Shown: positions 45,451-54,792, counted from the stretch's first letter. The stretch is DNA of 63,730 nucleotides from SAR202 cluster bacterium (GCA_009392815.1 VFFS01000051.1:1-63730), one strand, 5' to 3'. A program made the numbers and translations. The notes: generated by a model not told the origin, from the sequence alone.

Positions 45451-46542
45451 GTGGCTGATATTAAAGTTGCAATAATTGGGGTGGGAAACTGCGCTTCCTC
45501 ACTCCTTCAAGGAATTACGAAATATGCAGATGCTTCTCCGGATGAGACCATCCCGGGGCTTATGCATCCAGTTATGGGAGAGTATGGGATTGGTGATATT
45601 AATGTAGTTGCCGCGTTTGATGTTGATGCGAACAAGGTCGGTAAAGATTTGTCAGAGGCAATTTTTTCTGAGCCCAATAACACGGTTAAATTCCAAGATG
45701 TACCCGACCAGGGTGTTGTTGTGCAAAGAGGTATGACCCATGATGGAGTCGGACGATATACATCTGAGCTTATCACTAAGGCTCCAGGTGGCACCGACGA
45801 TGTTGCGCAAATACTCAAAGATAGAGAAGTGGACGTTGTTATAAATTATCTTCCTGTTGGTTCAGAAGAAGCCACAAAATGGTACGCCGAGCAGGTATTG
45901 CAGGCAGGGTGCGGCTTTATCAATTGTATTCCAGTATTTATCGCCAGTGGAGAAAATGACTATTGGCAGAAGCGATTCAGAGAAGCTGGGGCTCCAATAA
46001 TTGGTGATGATATTAAGTCTCAGGTCGGAGCCACCATTACACACAGAGTATTAACGCGACTATTTATGGACAGGGGAGTTGAGTTACTTAGAACCTATCA
46101 GCTTAATTTTGGTGGCAACACTGACTTTATGAATATGTTAGACAGAGACAGATTGGATTCGAAGAAAATTTCAAAAACACAATCTGTCACTTCACAGGTT
46201 GATGAATTCATACCAGACAGGGACGTGCATGTGGGTCCCAGTGATTATGTACCTTGGCTGACAGATAGAAAATGGTGCTACATCAGAATGGAAGGGAAGA
46301 GTTTTGGCGATGTACCTTTAAATATCGAATTAAAAATGGAGGTCTGGGACAGTCCTAACTCTGCTGGTGTAGTGATTGATGCAATCAGGTGTGCAAAAAT
46401 CGCTAAAGACAGGGGGCTAAGTGGACCGATCACCGCACCTTCGTCCTATTTCATGAAATCTCCTCTCATCCAATACACTGATGATGAAGCCCGGCAACTA
46501 GTGGAAGACTTTATTGCTGGTGAAGAGTCGGCTCAAGGATAA
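45451..46542 (+). CDS. ino1: Inositol-3-phosphate synthase
   Basis: A 363-aa NAD-dependent enzyme converting glucose-6-phosphate to myo-inositol-3-phosphate. [11 protein letters not shown] (9-19) is the NAD loop, VAAFDVD follows, and [11 protein letters not shown] (about 190-200) plus LNFGGNTDF mark the active-site domain of the shorter actinobacterial/archaeal type. The start is GTG with GAGGAG upstream. It leads a cluster with a PimA-like glycosyltransferase and a CDP-alcohol phosphotransferase, which together predict phosphatidylinositol-based lipids. Confidence 0.93.
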   Translation: MADIKVAIIGVGNCASSLLQGITKYADASPDETIPGLMHPVMGEYGIGDINVVAAFDVDANKVGKDLSEAIFSEPNNTVKFQDVPDQGVVVQRGMTHDGVGRYTSELITKAPGGTDDVAQILKDREVDVVINYLPVGSEEATKWYAEQVLQAGCGFINCIPVFIASGENDYWQKRFREAGAPIIGDDIKSQVGATITHRVLTRLFMDRGVELLRTYQLNFGGNTDFMNMLDRDRLDSKKISKTQSVTSQVDEFIPDRDVHVGPSDYVPWLTDRKWCYIRMEGKSFGDVPLNIELKMEVWDSPNSAGVVIDAIRCAKIAKDRGLSGPITAPSSYFMKSPLIQYTDDEARQLVEDFIAGEESAQG

Positions 46543-46601
46543 GAAGATAAGCATGGCGAAAATTTAAGAATGGACAGCTTTTTTGGGCAATAGCCTCTAC
46601 T

Positions 46602-47771
46602 ATGAAAATTGGTATATTTTCCCCATATGATTTTGCTGTTCCTGGGGGAGTCAATGAACATATATCAAATCTTCATAGAGAGTTTAATGAGAGAGGATTT
46701 GATTCCAAGGTAATTGCTCCGTATTCCGATAACATCTCGCCCCTCAAGTATCCCAATACCTTAGATTCCTCCTTTGTGCCAATGGGAAAGCCAATTTCTG
46801 TCCCGTCCGGTGGCTCAGTCGCCAGGGTCAATCTGTCACCTTGGATTTATCGCAGGGTGGCCCGGTTGATAGAGAGAGAATCATTTGATGTCGTTCATAT
46901 ACATGAACCTTTTGCCAGCGTCATTACACTTGGGGCTCTTGCAGCGGACGTTCCGGAGAGAGTAACAAGAGTTGCCACATTCCACACCTATAAAGGTAGC
47001 CATCTTTATCGAGTGTTGGGCAAGAAATTACTCCATCGTTATGCCTCTAAACTTAAAGGAAGTATTGCTGTATCAGAAACCTCAAAGCGCTTTGTGGAAG
47101 AATTTATTCCCAGCGATTACAAAATCATTCCGAATGGTATTTTTGTTGACGAGTTTAAGCATTCAGAGCCGTTCGAGGAATATAAAGACGGTAAGATAAA
47201 TATTCTATTTCTAAGCAGGATGGAAAAACGTAAAGGACTTCAATATTTGCTGTCGGCATACAGCGATTTAAAATGGGACTTTCCAGATACTAGGCTTATC
47301 ATCGTTGGTGGAGGGAATATGGATGCTGAATCCCATAGCATTATCGGGTCACGTAATCCTGCCGATATCGTGTTCATCGGAGAAGTCTCTGACTCTGACA
47401 AGGCTCGCTACTATAAGACTGCTGATATATTTTGCGCTCCTGCTACAGGTCAAGAAAGTTTTGGTATCGTGCTTCTGGAAGCCATGGCAGCGGGGACCGC
47501 TATTGCTGCTAGCAGGATTGAAGGATTTTCCAACGTCGTCGAAGACGATCGAAATTCTTTAATGTTTTCTCCGAAGAACGTGGAAAGTTTGCGGAACGTG
47601 CTCACTAAATTGATTAGTGACCAAAAGCTGAGAGATCGATTATCAAGATCTGGAAGTATGGATGTGTTTCGTTACAACTGGGATACCGTTGCGTCAGAGG
47701 TAGTAGATTATTATCAACAATTAGGCACAATTAGTCCTGAATCAGATGTAATTAACTTAACTGCAGGTTGA
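46602..47771 (+). CDS. GT4 glycosyltransferase, PimA-like
   Basis: A 389-aa GT-B fold enzyme. IFSPYDFAVPGGVNEHI (4-20) matches the acceptor-side motif of PimA, which adds mannose from GDP-mannose to phosphatidylinositol. The donor-site motif is ESFGIVLLEAMAAG (about 284-297). Its place between inositol phosphate synthase and a CDP-alcohol phosphotransferase supports a phosphatidylinositol-mannoside role. Other GT4 sugars or acceptors remain possible. It probably works at the inner face of the membrane. Confidence 0.88.
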   Translation: MKIGIFSPYDFAVPGGVNEHISNLHREFNERGFDSKVIAPYSDNISPLKYPNTLDSSFVPMGKPISVPSGGSVARVNLSPWIYRRVARLIERESFDVVHIHEPFASVITLGALAADVPERVTRVATFHTYKGSHLYRVLGKKLLHRYASKLKGSIAVSETSKRFVEEFIPSDYKIIPNGIFVDEFKHSEPFEEYKDGKINILFLSRMEKRKGLQYLLSAYSDLKWDFPDTRLIIVGGGNMDAESHSIIGSRNPADIVFIGEVSDSDKARYYKTADIFCAPATGQESFGIVLLEAMAAGTAIAASRIEGFSNVVEDDRNSLMFSPKNVESLRNVLTKLISDQKLRDRLSRSGSMDVFRYNWDTVASEVVDYYQQLGTISPESDVINLTAG

Positions 47772-47809
47772 TATTATGAAAGATTTTATTGTCAGGGGTG
47801 CATATTTTT

Positions 47810-48445
47810 ATGTGGAATAGGGAGTCACTTCGGAAGTTGCTGGAACAATATTACGAAGTGCCATTATCAGCTGGTTTTGAAAAGCTGGGATTTTCGCCCA
47901 ACGGTGTAACTATAGTAGGCCTGACAGTCACATTTATTTCTGCGATTTTTATTTCCTTAGGAATGTTCCTTGTAGGGGGCATTGTAATGCTGTTAGGGAG
48001 CGCGTTGGATTTAATTGATGGTGGGCTGGCGCGGCGTTTGGGAAAAGTTAGCAATTTTGGTGCCCTGCTGGATTCTGTTATAGATAGATTACAAGAATCA
48101 TTGGTGTTTTTGGCTGTGCTTATCTATTTTCTTACGGCGCCCTGTGAATCCTTCTTAGGTGGTTTAGATAGTTGTTCGTTGGGCCCTATTCTCGCTTATA
48201 CAGCGTTTATAGGATCGGTAATGGTCAGCTATTTGAGAGCGAGATCTGAAGGTTTGGGGATAGAATGTAAAGTAGGGATTATGACAAGACCCGAAAGAGT
48301 TGTTGCTGTTGGAATTGGTCTTATAATTTCTGAATGGGTATCGATTGTAGTATTGGTTGTTTTGGCGATTATTACACTTTTAGGTCTTTTTACCACTGTA
48401 CAGCGCCTTATTCACTCGTCGATTATGTTGCGGAAGCCGGAATAA
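47810..48445 (+). CDS. CDP-alcohol phosphatidyltransferase (PI-phosphate synthase-like)
   Basis: A 211-aa membrane enzyme with about six helices. The full motif D-x2-D-G-x2-A-R-x8-G-x3-D-x3-D is intact (D67, D70, G88 and the D92/D96 pair), coordinating two Mg ions and CDP-diacylglycerol. Neighbours argue for inositol-1-phosphate as acceptor (phosphatidylinositol phosphate synthase); phosphatidylglycerophosphate synthase is the alternative. AGGGG upstream favours ATG 47810 over TTG 47789. Confidence 0.88.
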   Translation: MWNRESLRKLLEQYYEVPLSAGFEKLGFSPNGVTIVGLTVTFISAIFISLGMFLVGGIVMLLGSALDLIDGGLARRLGKVSNFGALLDSVIDRLQESLVFLAVLIYFLTAPCESFLGGLDSCSLGPILAYTAFIGSVMVSYLRARSEGLGIECKVGIMTRPERVVAVGIGLIISEWVSIVVLVVLAIITLLGLFTTVQRLIHSSIMLRKPE

Positions 48446-48484
48446 TATTTAATTAGCGTTCGTCTGGCATTTTAGGAGGTAGAT

Positions 48485-49159
48485 TTGACTCAATTTCTTA
48501 ATCAATCCGACAGTAACTTTGTTAGATCCCGTTTTGAAAAAGAGATGGTTGAAGAGGTAAAAGTAACGCTTTTTACAGAGCCAGATTTAAAAGGTCTTAT
48601 TGTGCCGGGAATGGGTTGTGAGACCTGTGTCCCTACTCAGCAACTGTTGGAAGAAGTATCTCGATTATCTGAAAAAATACAACTCAATATTGTCAATTAT
48701 AAGGAAGAGATAGAATTGACAAAATCCTATGGAGTGGGCATGGTTCCCACTATTGTTTTTTCAAGGGATGACGAATCAAATATTAAATATCTGGGTATAC
48801 CTGCAGGCACAGAATTTCCAGTTTTGCTGGAGGCGATAATTAATGTATCTTCAGGTTCACCGGATCTTTCTGAAGAAACGATTTCTTTTCTTAATTCTCT
48901 TGAGAAAGAAATTTCCATCAAAGTGTTTGTTACTCCAAATTGACCTTACTGTCCAGGTGTTGCCAGTTTGGCACATGCGATGGCAGCCACAAGCGGTAAA
49001 ATAAACGCTGAGGTTATAGAAGTACAGGAATTTCCTGAGTTAGGGAGAGAATTCGGTGTTAGAGGAGTTCCGCTCACAGTTATCAACGAAGTCATATCAT
49101 TTACTGGAGCCGCGAATGAACAGATGCTACTTGAACATCTCAAGTCTGCGCTTGAGTAA
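48485..49159 (+). CDS. Two-domain thioredoxin-fold selenoprotein (UxxC, Sec153)
   Basis: A 224-aa protein-disulfide-oxidoreductase-like protein if the in-frame TGA at 48941-48943 is read as selenocysteine. Domain 1 (about 20-128) has C45-E-T-C48 and the cis-Pro loop MVPTI. Domain 2 (about 145-224) reads VFVTPN-U-PYC and the cis-Pro loop GVPLTV, so the TGA replaces the first Cys of the CxxC. The frame continues 71 codons to TAA 49159 with full thioredoxin-fold similarity. AGGAGGT precedes TTG 48485. A conventional call would yield two broken genes (48485-48943 and 48968-49159). It may reduce the peroxiredoxin selenoprotein; that is inference. Confidence 0.85.
48957..48976 (+). other. SECIS-like stem-loop in the UxxC gene
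   Basis: TGCCA (48961-48965) pairs with TGGCA (48969-48973) around the loop GTT, extended past one bulged T by GTG/CAT (48957-48959 with 48974-48976). The loop begins 23 nt after the TGA and its first base is G. Distance, stem length and loop G all satisfy the usual bacterial SECIS description. Confidence 0.7.
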
Positions 49160-49209
49160 ATTGAAGGTTTTTGAGGTTTTACCAAGAGAGGGCATGCGGC
49201 GATAATTTT

Positions 49210-50655
49210 TTGAGAAAAATCAAGGTCTCCATAATTTTATTAGCACTGACGTGCTTTTTTAGCATCCAATGGCCTGCTCTAGCTTCTCCTGATCGTATTG
49301 AGGTTTCATCCCATAATGCAGTCAGTGAATTTCCAGATGGGATCAGGTTTTCAATTGAAGCAAATTCAGTAGATATCATCGATGAAATAGCCTTACGTAT
49401 GAGGATAGGCGAACAAAAATCGGGGGTGTATGAATATTTTGATATCGAACCTGGTCAGAAGGTAGTCTCTGAACTTTTTTGGAAAACCAACACCTCAAGT
49501 AAATATATTCCCCCTGGCACCATACTGGAATATAGTTTTGAAGTAACTGACTTAGCCGGCAATAAAAAAGAAACTGAGCTCTTTGATCTCGTTTTATATG
49601 ATTCCCGATTTCAATGGGAAGAAATTGAAGAAGCAGGAGTCAATGTTGCCTACCATGGACCAGTCGAGAGCAGAGCGGTAGAAATACTTAATGCCATTCT
49701 TAAAACAATGGACTTTATGGAGCCAGTTCTCGGGCAAACGGAGAGAAAACCCATCCGTGTGACAATGTACAACAATGTTAATGAGATGTTGGGTGGTTTA
49801 CCTCCTAAGAGTTCCACTCATCGAAGGGAACTAATTACAGAGGGAGTGGCATTTTCAAAAATAGGTACCTTGTTAGTCCTTGGTGGCGGTAGGTCTTCAG
49901 AAGGGACTGCCTCCCATGAAATTACTCATATTCTTGTTGAGAGAGCCGCAGGAAGCGTGTACAGCAATATCCCTTCTTGGTTAAACGAAGGGTTGGCTGA
50001 ATTCGGAAACCCATTCTCGAGTTTTTCTTATGAGGTTGCGGTTGATTTTGCTGTACATTCCGGTCGATTTCTTCCTCTCACATCGATGCCTGCAATGCCG
50101 GGGGATCCTGAGGACGTCATCATGTACTATGGGCTGTCTAGATCGCTTATAGAGTATATGGTTATTGAGCTTGGTCCCACTAAGATGGTGTACTTAATGT
50201 CCAGATTGAAGGCAGGTGAAGTGATAGACGATGCTATATTGTCTGCCTATGGGATCTCTAAAATCGAATTGGAGAATGATTGGAGAAGATATATTGGAGC
50301 CCCATTATATGAACCTCCAGCAGAGATAGACTCTCTTCCTACACCAGTACCCCGTTCTTCAGTGAAGGTGTTTTCTCTTACCCCTCAGGCTGGTTCCACT
50401 TCTGTTGAATCTCTAACAGGAAACTCTTCAGATGGTGTAGGTAATTCGAAGGAATCTGAGACAAATCCCCAGGAAGTGGATGCGCAACTTGATGCAGAAG
50501 GTCAAGTATCACCAGATTCTCGTAGCTGCGGAGGTGTTACCCAATCGGTTCCGGATGGATCCGCTCTACTATTGGCGGGATTTGTGTTTTTTGTAGCATT
50601 GAAGAGGCCTTTCCTTCGTGCGAGCAGTAAGTTTCGTAACACTAGCCGCGAGTAA
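49210..50655 (+). CDS. Secreted/membrane-anchored peptidase MA-like metalloprotease
   Basis: A 481-aa gluzincin-type protein if started at TTG 49210, which gives a clean signal peptide (KIKVSIILLALTCFFS then a cut after PALAS). An in-frame TTG at 49171 would add 13 residues. The zinc motif HEITH with the downstream ligand in NEGLAEFG is clear in the middle of the protein. A Pro/Ser/Thr-rich stretch leads to a C-terminal membrane helix near LLLAGFVFFVAL. It should therefore be tethered outside the cell. The target is unknown. It follows the UxxC selenoprotein gene closely. Confidence 0.85.
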   Translation: MRKIKVSIILLALTCFFSIQWPALASPDRIEVSSHNAVSEFPDGIRFSIEANSVDIIDEIALRMRIGEQKSGVYEYFDIEPGQKVVSELFWKTNTSSKYIPPGTILEYSFEVTDLAGNKKETELFDLVLYDSRFQWEEIEEAGVNVAYHGPVESRAVEILNAILKTMDFMEPVLGQTERKPIRVTMYNNVNEMLGGLPPKSSTHRRELITEGVAFSKIGTLLVLGGGRSSEGTASHEITHILVERAAGSVYSNIPSWLNEGLAEFGNPFSSFSYEVAVDFAVHSGRFLPLTSMPAMPGDPEDVIMYYGLSRSLIEYMVIELGPTKMVYLMSRLKAGEVIDDAILSAYGISKIELENDWRRYIGAPLYEPPAEIDSLPTPVPRSSVKVFSLTPQAGSTSVESLTGNSSDGVGNSKESETNPQEVDAQLDAEGQVSPDSRSCGGVTQSVPDGSALLLAGFVFFVALKRPFLRASSKFRNTSRE

Positions 50656-50709
50656 CAAAAAGCCTGGGGTACAATTTAGTGCACAAAAATATTGTTTGTA
50701 GGCAAAAAA

Positions 50710-51411
50710 ATGGATGTTTCCCCAGAATGGATGAAGTCTGTTGAACAGACTTATGTAATTAAATTCCCTACACAACATCTCGCTACATTTGGAATTACCT
50801 CGGTGGATTATTTTGTAGTTACCGAACCCATATATACAGCAATGGATGCGTCCAAGAGAGAGTTGGAATCGGTTGTTAGGAAGGGAAAAGTCATTGCAGA
50901 GCAACCTTCACTTATAACACCAACATATGCGTTAAATTTAGATGGTTTTAGTGAAAGTGCATATGAATATATGCGATCTGCAGCTCAATCCTATGGACCA
51001 AATAGTCCGGGAATACTTTATCAATATAGGAATGAGAGCGAAAATTTGGAGATAGTTGGAGGCATCCCAGCAGAGGTTGCAAACAGAATATCTACTGACT
51101 TGAAGGCGAAAAAGAATGATCTTTCGGTTGTTATAGTTGGTATCGATGAGTTTTGGGATGTGGCCCTAATGAAATTCATTTATGAGTTTACCGCTTCTTC
51201 GGCCTCCTTTAATGCCAGGGAAATGAAGTCTGGGGGTCTCATGGATCCACAATCAGCGGCGGGAGGGTTGCCAAAGGCAGCAGTTAATCAAATCGAAGAA
51301 ATGTTCAAATCTGTTCAGATGGGTGGTAGTCCCGATATGTTGAAAACTGAGCTGGACAAATGGGGAGTGTATAGGTACTACGAAGACAGGTTTTTAAGCT
51401 TGTTCCGTTGA
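50710..51411 (+). CDS. Conserved hypothetical protein
   Basis: A 233-aa cytoplasmic protein of unknown function, started at ATG 50710 (TTG 50692 is in frame but less likely). It has no membrane segment and no motif recognised. The N-terminal half is mixed alpha/beta with THLATFGITSVDYFVV-like strands, and the C-terminal 60 residues are helical (ending YRYYEDRFLSLFR). Good codon use and a neighbour-like composition support it as real. It is convergent with an oxidoreductase gene. Confidence 0.7.
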   Translation: MDVSPEWMKSVEQTYVIKFPTQHLATFGITSVDYFVVTEPIYTAMDASKRELESVVRKGKVIAEQPSLITPTYALNLDGFSESAYEYMRSAAQSYGPNSPGILYQYRNESENLEIVGGIPAEVANRISTDLKAKKNDLSVVIVGIDEFWDVALMKFIYEFTASSASFNAREMKSGGLMDPQSAAGGLPKAAVNQIEEMFKSVQMGGSPDMLKTELDKWGVYRYYEDRFLSLFR

Positions 51412-51429
51412 TGTTTTGAAAGGCTTTAT

Positions 51430-52428
51430 CTAGATGAACTTTTTGGGCGTAACCTGCGACCGATCTCTTGCGGACTCATATGCTGACATAACTATGGATA
51501 GATCGTTGAGACCCATCTCTCCAGGCATTTTATTTGGTTCTTCATAGAGGACCAAATTTCTGAAAGACGATATCATCTCTTGAGTTCCTCTGGTTGAGTT
51601 TTTTAACCTAACCGTTCTTTTTAGGTTACCTTTCGTGATCGTTAATTTGTTTGCAAATGGGCTAAATTGAATCCTTCCGGTTGATCCATCAATGACTATT
51701 TCCTGCACCGCTTTTTGTATGTTGGTTGATCTGGAGAAAAATATTGTGGCAGACACCCCTTTTGAATAAGTAGCAAATAGATTCAAGGCGTCTTCACCCT
51801 CAGATTCATGAAAAACAGCTATAGGAATGGCGGCTGAGATTTTTTCGGGAAAACCGGCCAAACTAGTCATGAGGTTTACTAGATGGATTCCCGCATCTAT
51901 AAATACTCCTCCGCCACTAGTTTCTAAATCCCGCCTCCACCCTTCAGGCTCTCGGTAGTTTTCTGATGTTATTTTGATTGTTCTTAAGCTTCCGATGCCT
52001 GATTCATCATCCGATCGGATTATCTCAGCAGCCTTTACTACAGTCGGTAGGAACCTATAATTTTCTGCAACCATCAAATTTACATTGGCATTGTTGGCGG
52101 AGGCTATCATTTCTTTCCCCTCTCTGAGATTTCTGGCGATTGGTTTCTCTACGAGTACATGTTTGCTATTAGAAATAGCTAATTGAGCATGATTTTGGTG
52201 TAAGTTGTGAGGGCTGAATATATACACAGCCTCAATCTCCGGATTTTCCATGGCCTCTTCGTAAGTACCAAATGCGTGCGTGCCGTCGAATTTCCGTTGG
52301 AAAGATTCCGCTTTCGATATATCTCTACTCGCGAAAGAAAATTTAATTCCTTTCGTATTTCTAAGCTCATTCATAACTTCGTATGCATATCCGCCACAGC
52401 CTAGAATGCATATGTTTAAATCTTGCAT
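51430..52428 (-). CDS. Gfo/Idh/MocA family oxidoreductase
   Basis: A 332-aa NAD(P)-dependent dehydrogenase. ILGCGGYAYEV (8-18) is the Rossmann loop, EKPIARN (about 93-99) carries the conserved Lys of the family, and FIDAGIHLVNLM holds the catalytic Asp/His region. Substrates are usually sugars, inositols or related polyols. Because inositol genes are nearby, an inositol dehydrogenase-like role is conceivable but not shown. Confidence 0.88.
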   Translation of the reverse strand: MQDLNICILGCGGYAYEVMNELRNTKGIKFSFASRDISKAESFQRKFDGTHAFGTYEEAMENPEIEAVYIFSPHNLHQNHAQLAISNSKHVLVEKPIARNLREGKEMIASANNANVNLMVAENYRFLPTVVKAAEIIRSDDESGIGSLRTIKITSENYREPEGWRRDLETSGGGVFIDAGIHLVNLMTSLAGFPEKISAAIPIAVFHESEGEDALNLFATYSKGVSATIFFSRSTNIQKAVQEIVIDGSTGRIQFSPFANKLTITKGNLKRTVRLKNSTRGTQEMISSFRNLVLYEEPNKMPGEMGLNDLSIVMSAYESARDRSQVTPKKFI

Positions 52429-52573
52429 AGAATTTATGTCTCCATTACTGGGGTTTGACCTTAGTATATATATTGGTCTATCTCACATTGCTACGGGTTT
52501 GTGGCTGACCTATGTTACTATTTAGTTAGTCGTAAATTGCCTATTAATATACTCTCAGTTTGGATGCACAAAT

Positions 52574-53599
52574 ATGTATAGACAGCAAGAGCCCGAAGTA
52601 AATCTGGATCAAATCCTTGGTAGGTTCAAGTCTATCTTTGGCGGCGTCGGAAGGGGAGGCGGTAAGGCACCCTTTGTGATACTCGCCGTAATAATTATTG
52701 GTGTAGTGATTTGGTTTGCGACAGGGTTTTTTACAGTTCAACCAGGGGAAAAAGCTGCACTCAGACTCTTTGGAACGTACTCAGACACTAAAGATCCTGG
52801 ACTTCAGTGGTGGTGGCCTGGACCAATTGGTGCTCGAGACATAGTAAGGGTTGATGAAGTTCGTAAATTAGAACTTGGAATAAGAGGGGACACCCCCGTT
52901 CTCAGTGAGTCTCTGATGATTACAGGAGACCCCGATGAAAACGATCGGCCAGGTGAAGCCCCAAATATTGTGGACGCCCAATTGTTGGTTCAATACGACA
53001 TCAAGAATCTCAGAGAATACTTGTATGAGGTGGTTAACCCGGACAGTGTTACCTTGAAAGATGCCACTGAAACATCTCTTCGACAGGTAGTTGGCAGTAG
53101 ACCAATCGACGACGTGTTAACCGACAAGAAAGAGGAAGTGCAAGTAGAAACCAAGCAAAAGCTTCAGGAAATTTTGGACTCCTATCAAACAGGGATCCGC
53201 ATACGTGAAGTTAAACTGTTAAATGTATTTGCCCCAGAGCAAGTTAAAGATGCCTTTGACGATGTCGTGCGGGCCAAAGAGGATAAAGCTAAGATCATCA
53301 ACCTGGCAGACGCCTACAAGGAATCTATTTTGCCGCAAGCTCGTGGACAGGCTTCAAAAATGTTGCAGGGGGCGGAAGGTTTTAGACAGCAGAAAATTGC
53401 TGTTGCAACTGGTGATGCTGAAAGATTCTTAGCTATCCAGCGTGAGTATGCAAAGTCAAAAGATGTTACCAGGAAGCGTTTATATCTTGAAGCTATGGAG
53501 GAGATACTCCCTGGGATTAGCAAAATTCTAGGTGACCCAGACGAAGTAATTTTAGTCAATCCTGATAGTTCCGGAATAATACCGGTTCCGTCGGAGTGA
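52574..53599 (+). CDS. hflK: SPFH membrane protease regulator HflK
   Basis: A 341-aa band-7 protein. A short cytoplasmic head and one membrane helix (about 34-54) are followed by the SPFH domain (about 58-230, with PGLQWWWPGPIG) and a helical coil (about 240-320). With HflC it forms a cage around the FtsH protease. The -10-like TATACT at 52548-52553 lies 20 bp before the ATG; the -35 is weak and no clear ribosome site is seen. hflC follows after 20 bp. Confidence 0.92.
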   Translation: MYRQQEPEVNLDQILGRFKSIFGGVGRGGGKAPFVILAVIIIGVVIWFATGFFTVQPGEKAALRLFGTYSDTKDPGLQWWWPGPIGARDIVRVDEVRKLELGIRGDTPVLSESLMITGDPDENDRPGEAPNIVDAQLLVQYDIKNLREYLYEVVNPDSVTLKDATETSLRQVVGSRPIDDVLTDKKEEVQVETKQKLQEILDSYQTGIRIREVKLLNVFAPEQVKDAFDDVVRAKEDKAKIINLADAYKESILPQARGQASKMLQGAEGFRQQKIAVATGDAERFLAIQREYAKSKDVTRKRLYLEAMEEILPGISKILGDPDEVILVNPDSSGIIPVPSE

Positions 53600-53619
53600 A
53601 CTAGGGGCTTAAAGTAAAA

Positions 53620-54792
53620 ATGAGATCACTGATAATAATTTTAATAGCAGCTATAGTTTTAGCGGCGATTATACTTCCCCAGATATTTTTTGTAGTCGAC
53701 GAGAAGAGCGTCGCGATTGTTACGAGATTTGGTGAAATACAGCGAGAAGTTAAGTCGCCTGGGTTGAAGATAAAAACTCCATTCGTGGATAGTGTCACCC
53801 GCTTTGAAAAGCGATTATTAAATTTCGATGCACCTCCTGACTCACTTCTTACCAAAGATAAAAAAAGACTCATCATTGATGTCTATGCCAGAGGCAGGAT
53901 AGTAAACCCATCGATATTTAGGGAGAGGTTGGGAGATGAAGTTACGGCTGCAGCTCGAGCTGCAGAGATTGTTACATCCGAACTCCGACGAGAGATAGCT
54001 AGCCATGATCAGTCTGAGATTATTACAACGCAGCGTGACGCGATGATGGCCAATGTACTTTCCGCTGTAAGGCCAAAGTTGGATGAATTTGGTATTCAGG
54101 TCATTGACGTGAGAGTAAAGAGGGCGGATTTCCCCGGGGAGATAGCTGAAAGTGTCTATTCCCGTATGCAGGCCGAAAGGAAGAGAAAGGCTGACAAGGA
54201 ACGTGCAGAGGGTGCAGAGATTGATGCCCAAGTCAGAGCGGATGCCGACAGAAAAGCTACTATCATACTTGCAAATGCAGAAAGGGATAGCAGCATCATA
54301 AGAGGATGTGGGGAAGCTCGAGCAACGGCTGTATTCGCAGCAGCTCTTGAGCAAGACCCTGACTTCTATACTTTTCAGAGATCGCTTGAATCCTTCAAAG
54401 AGATACTTGCTCAAGGTACCACGGTCGTATTACCGCTCGAAGGATTCGGACAACTTTTTGAGGAAATCAGGGAAGGGGTGGAGGTCGCCACGGTTGTAGA
54501 TAGTGATAGTGAAATTGCAACTGGAGATTCTGCCCTATTGGGAGAAAAATGTGCTGAAGTATCTGCAGCCTGGACTCTGGCTGCAGAGTTGAAAATCGAT
54601 CAGCCTGATTTAACGTTCGTCTCAATAGTGGATAAAACATGGCCTGATAAATCTCTCGGATGTGCGAATGTAGGTTCTGACACAGATCAGGAAATTCCAG
54701 GATTTGAAGTAGTGTTTAGTTATTTAAATACAAGTCATGTTGTTCGCACGAATCAATATGGCTCCCTCGTGAAAACCGAAAGTTCCTGTTAA
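53620..54792 (+). CDS. hflC: HflC with extra C-terminal domain
   Basis: A 390-aa SPFH protein, about 80-100 residues longer than normal HflC. An N-terminal helix (about 3-23), the SPFH domain and coil (VKRADFPGEIAESVYSRM, about 165-182) extend to about residue 285. The tail (about 290-390) has a TWPDKSLGC segment (about 346-354) and paired cysteines (C309, C354, C390), recalling small secreted domains with a W-P-D-x-S-L-G-C motif in other actinobacterial and Chloroflexi proteins. Since SPFH domains face outside in HflC, the tail is probably extracytoplasmic. Confidence 0.9.
   Translation: MRSLIIILIAAIVLAAIILPQIFFVVDEKSVAIVTRFGEIQREVKSPGLKIKTPFVDSVTRFEKRLLNFDAPPDSLLTKDKKRLIIDVYARGRIVNPSIFRERLGDEVTAAARAAEIVTSELRREIASHDQSEIITTQRDAMMANVLSAVRPKLDEFGIQVIDVRVKRADFPGEIAESVYSRMQAERKRKADKERAEGAEIDAQVRADADRKATIILANAERDSSIIRGCGEARATAVFAAALEQDPDFYTFQRSLESFKEILAQGTTVVLPLEGFGQLFEEIREGVEVATVVDSDSEIATGDSALLGEKCAEVSAAWTLAAELKIDQPDLTFVSIVDKTWPDKSLGCANVGSDTDQEIPGFEVVFSYLNTSHVVRTNQYGSLVKTESSC

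Noticed and set aside
48941-48943. General reassignment of TGA to an amino acid in this organism
   Set aside because: TGA ends many intact genes at the expected family length here (for example argD, pyrF, citrate-synthase-linked small protein), so it is a normal stop outside the two special sites.
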